Positions 7,030-7,327 of a stretch of DNA of 7,327 nucleotides are shown here, piece after piece. Position 1 is the first letter of the stretch. The number at the start of each line of letters is the position of its first letter. This DNA comes from Frankiales bacterium (lineage in GTDB: Bacteria; Actinomycetota; Actinomycetes; JAFAQI01), in contig JAFAQI010000523.1 of assembly GCA_019246495.1 (NCBI GenBank), forward strand, positions 1 through 7,327, read 5' to 3'. The translations under genes and the position numbers were made by a program. Under the pieces are notes generated by a model that was given only the letters and a program-made list of their open reading frames with translations, was not told the DNA's origin and did no database searches.

Positions 7030-7327
7030 CGGGACCGTCGTACGACGCGATCGTGCTCGCCGGCGGGCAGTCGCGCCGGATGCAGGTCGAGGACAAGACG
7101 CGGGTGATGGTCGGCGGCCGGCCGCTGCTCGACCGAGTGCTCGCGGCGGTTGCCGGTGCGGCGCAAGTGATCGTCGTCGGCGAGGAACGTCGTACCGACG
7201 TGCCGGTCCGGTGGACGTGCGAGGAGCCGCGGGGGAGTGGTCCCGCGTCCGCGTTGGCTGCCGGTCTCGCCCTTGCCGACGCGGACGTGGTCGTCGTACT
7301 CGCCGGGGACCTCCCGTTCGTGACGCC
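7026..7327 (+). CDS. mobA: MobA-like molybdenum cofactor guanylyltransferase (3' end outside window)
   Basis: The first 100 residues of a nucleotidyltransferase are visible. MobA moves GMP from GTP to Mo-molybdopterin, making the MGD cofactor used by DMSO-reductase-family enzymes such as formate dehydrogenases and nitrate reductases. Seen here are the N-terminal nucleotide-binding AIVLAGGQSRRM (8-19), DK four residues after the Met (23-24), GGRPLLDRVL, a PRGSGPASALAAGL segment and the metal-binding GDLPFVTP region near residue 95. The usual Gly after RM (RMGG.DK in E. coli MobA) is Gln here. Its ATG overlaps the moaA TGA as ATGA, so translation is coupled. The partner moaA favours MobA over the related MocA, IspD or CofC transferases, but with the C-terminal half missing a fusion or a different specificity cannot be excluded. 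Confidence 0.83.
   Translation, partial: MTGPSYDAIVLAGGQSRRMQVEDKTRVMVGGRPLLDRVLAAVAGAAQVIVVGEERRTDVPVRWTCEEPRGSGPASALAAGLALADADVVVVLAGDLPFVT

Noticed and set aside
1..7327. tRNA (including selC), riboswitch such as a Moco element, CRISPR, insertion sequence or terminator
   Set aside because: No cloverleaf, repeat array, transposase or GC stem with T-run was found by eye, and the non-coding space is only about 110 bp in total. A covariance-model search (tRNAscan-SE, Infernal) was not possible here.

Overview
The window is very GC-rich, with codons that strongly favour G or C at the third position and with GTG starts. This suggests a high-GC actinobacterium or a similar lineage; nothing in the sequence fixes the species. 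Every complete or partial gene abuts or overlaps its neighbour, except at one divergent junction near 2920-3022.

Left part (1-2919, minus strand). A small gene of no recognised family (2919-2392, 175 aa) is followed after 2 nt by a large signalling protein (2389 to beyond base 1, 796 residues visible). The large protein has an N-terminal class III nucleotide cyclase homology domain, then an AAA/STAND-type ATPase with Walker A and B motifs, then an alpha-helical region resembling TPRs. Its C-terminus lies outside the window. The cyclase domain keeps both metal aspartates and the catalytic Asn/Arg pair, but it lacks the usual Lys and Asp that select the purine base.

Right part (3023-7327, plus strand). 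Four co-directional genes form a tight operon: selA (L-seryl-tRNA(Sec) selenium transferase), selB (selenocysteine-specific elongation factor), moaA (radical SAM GTP 3',8-cyclase, first step of molybdenum cofactor synthesis) and a 5' portion of a mobA-like gene (GMP transfer to molybdopterin). selA and selB overlap by 1 nt (TGATG), selB and moaA are 9 nt apart, and moaA and mobA overlap by 4 nt (ATGA). The first two genes place selenocysteine in proteins and the other two make the bis-MGD type of molybdenum cofactor. The obvious client needing both is a selenocysteine-containing, molybdenum-dependent formate dehydrogenase. That enzyme, selD, selC and the other Moco genes are not in this window, so the link is inferred.

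The 103-bp region between the two gene groups holds two overlapping inverted repeats just upstream of a possible -10 element. It probably carries both divergent promoters. I saw no tRNA, rRNA, CRISPR array, insertion sequence or convincing terminator.
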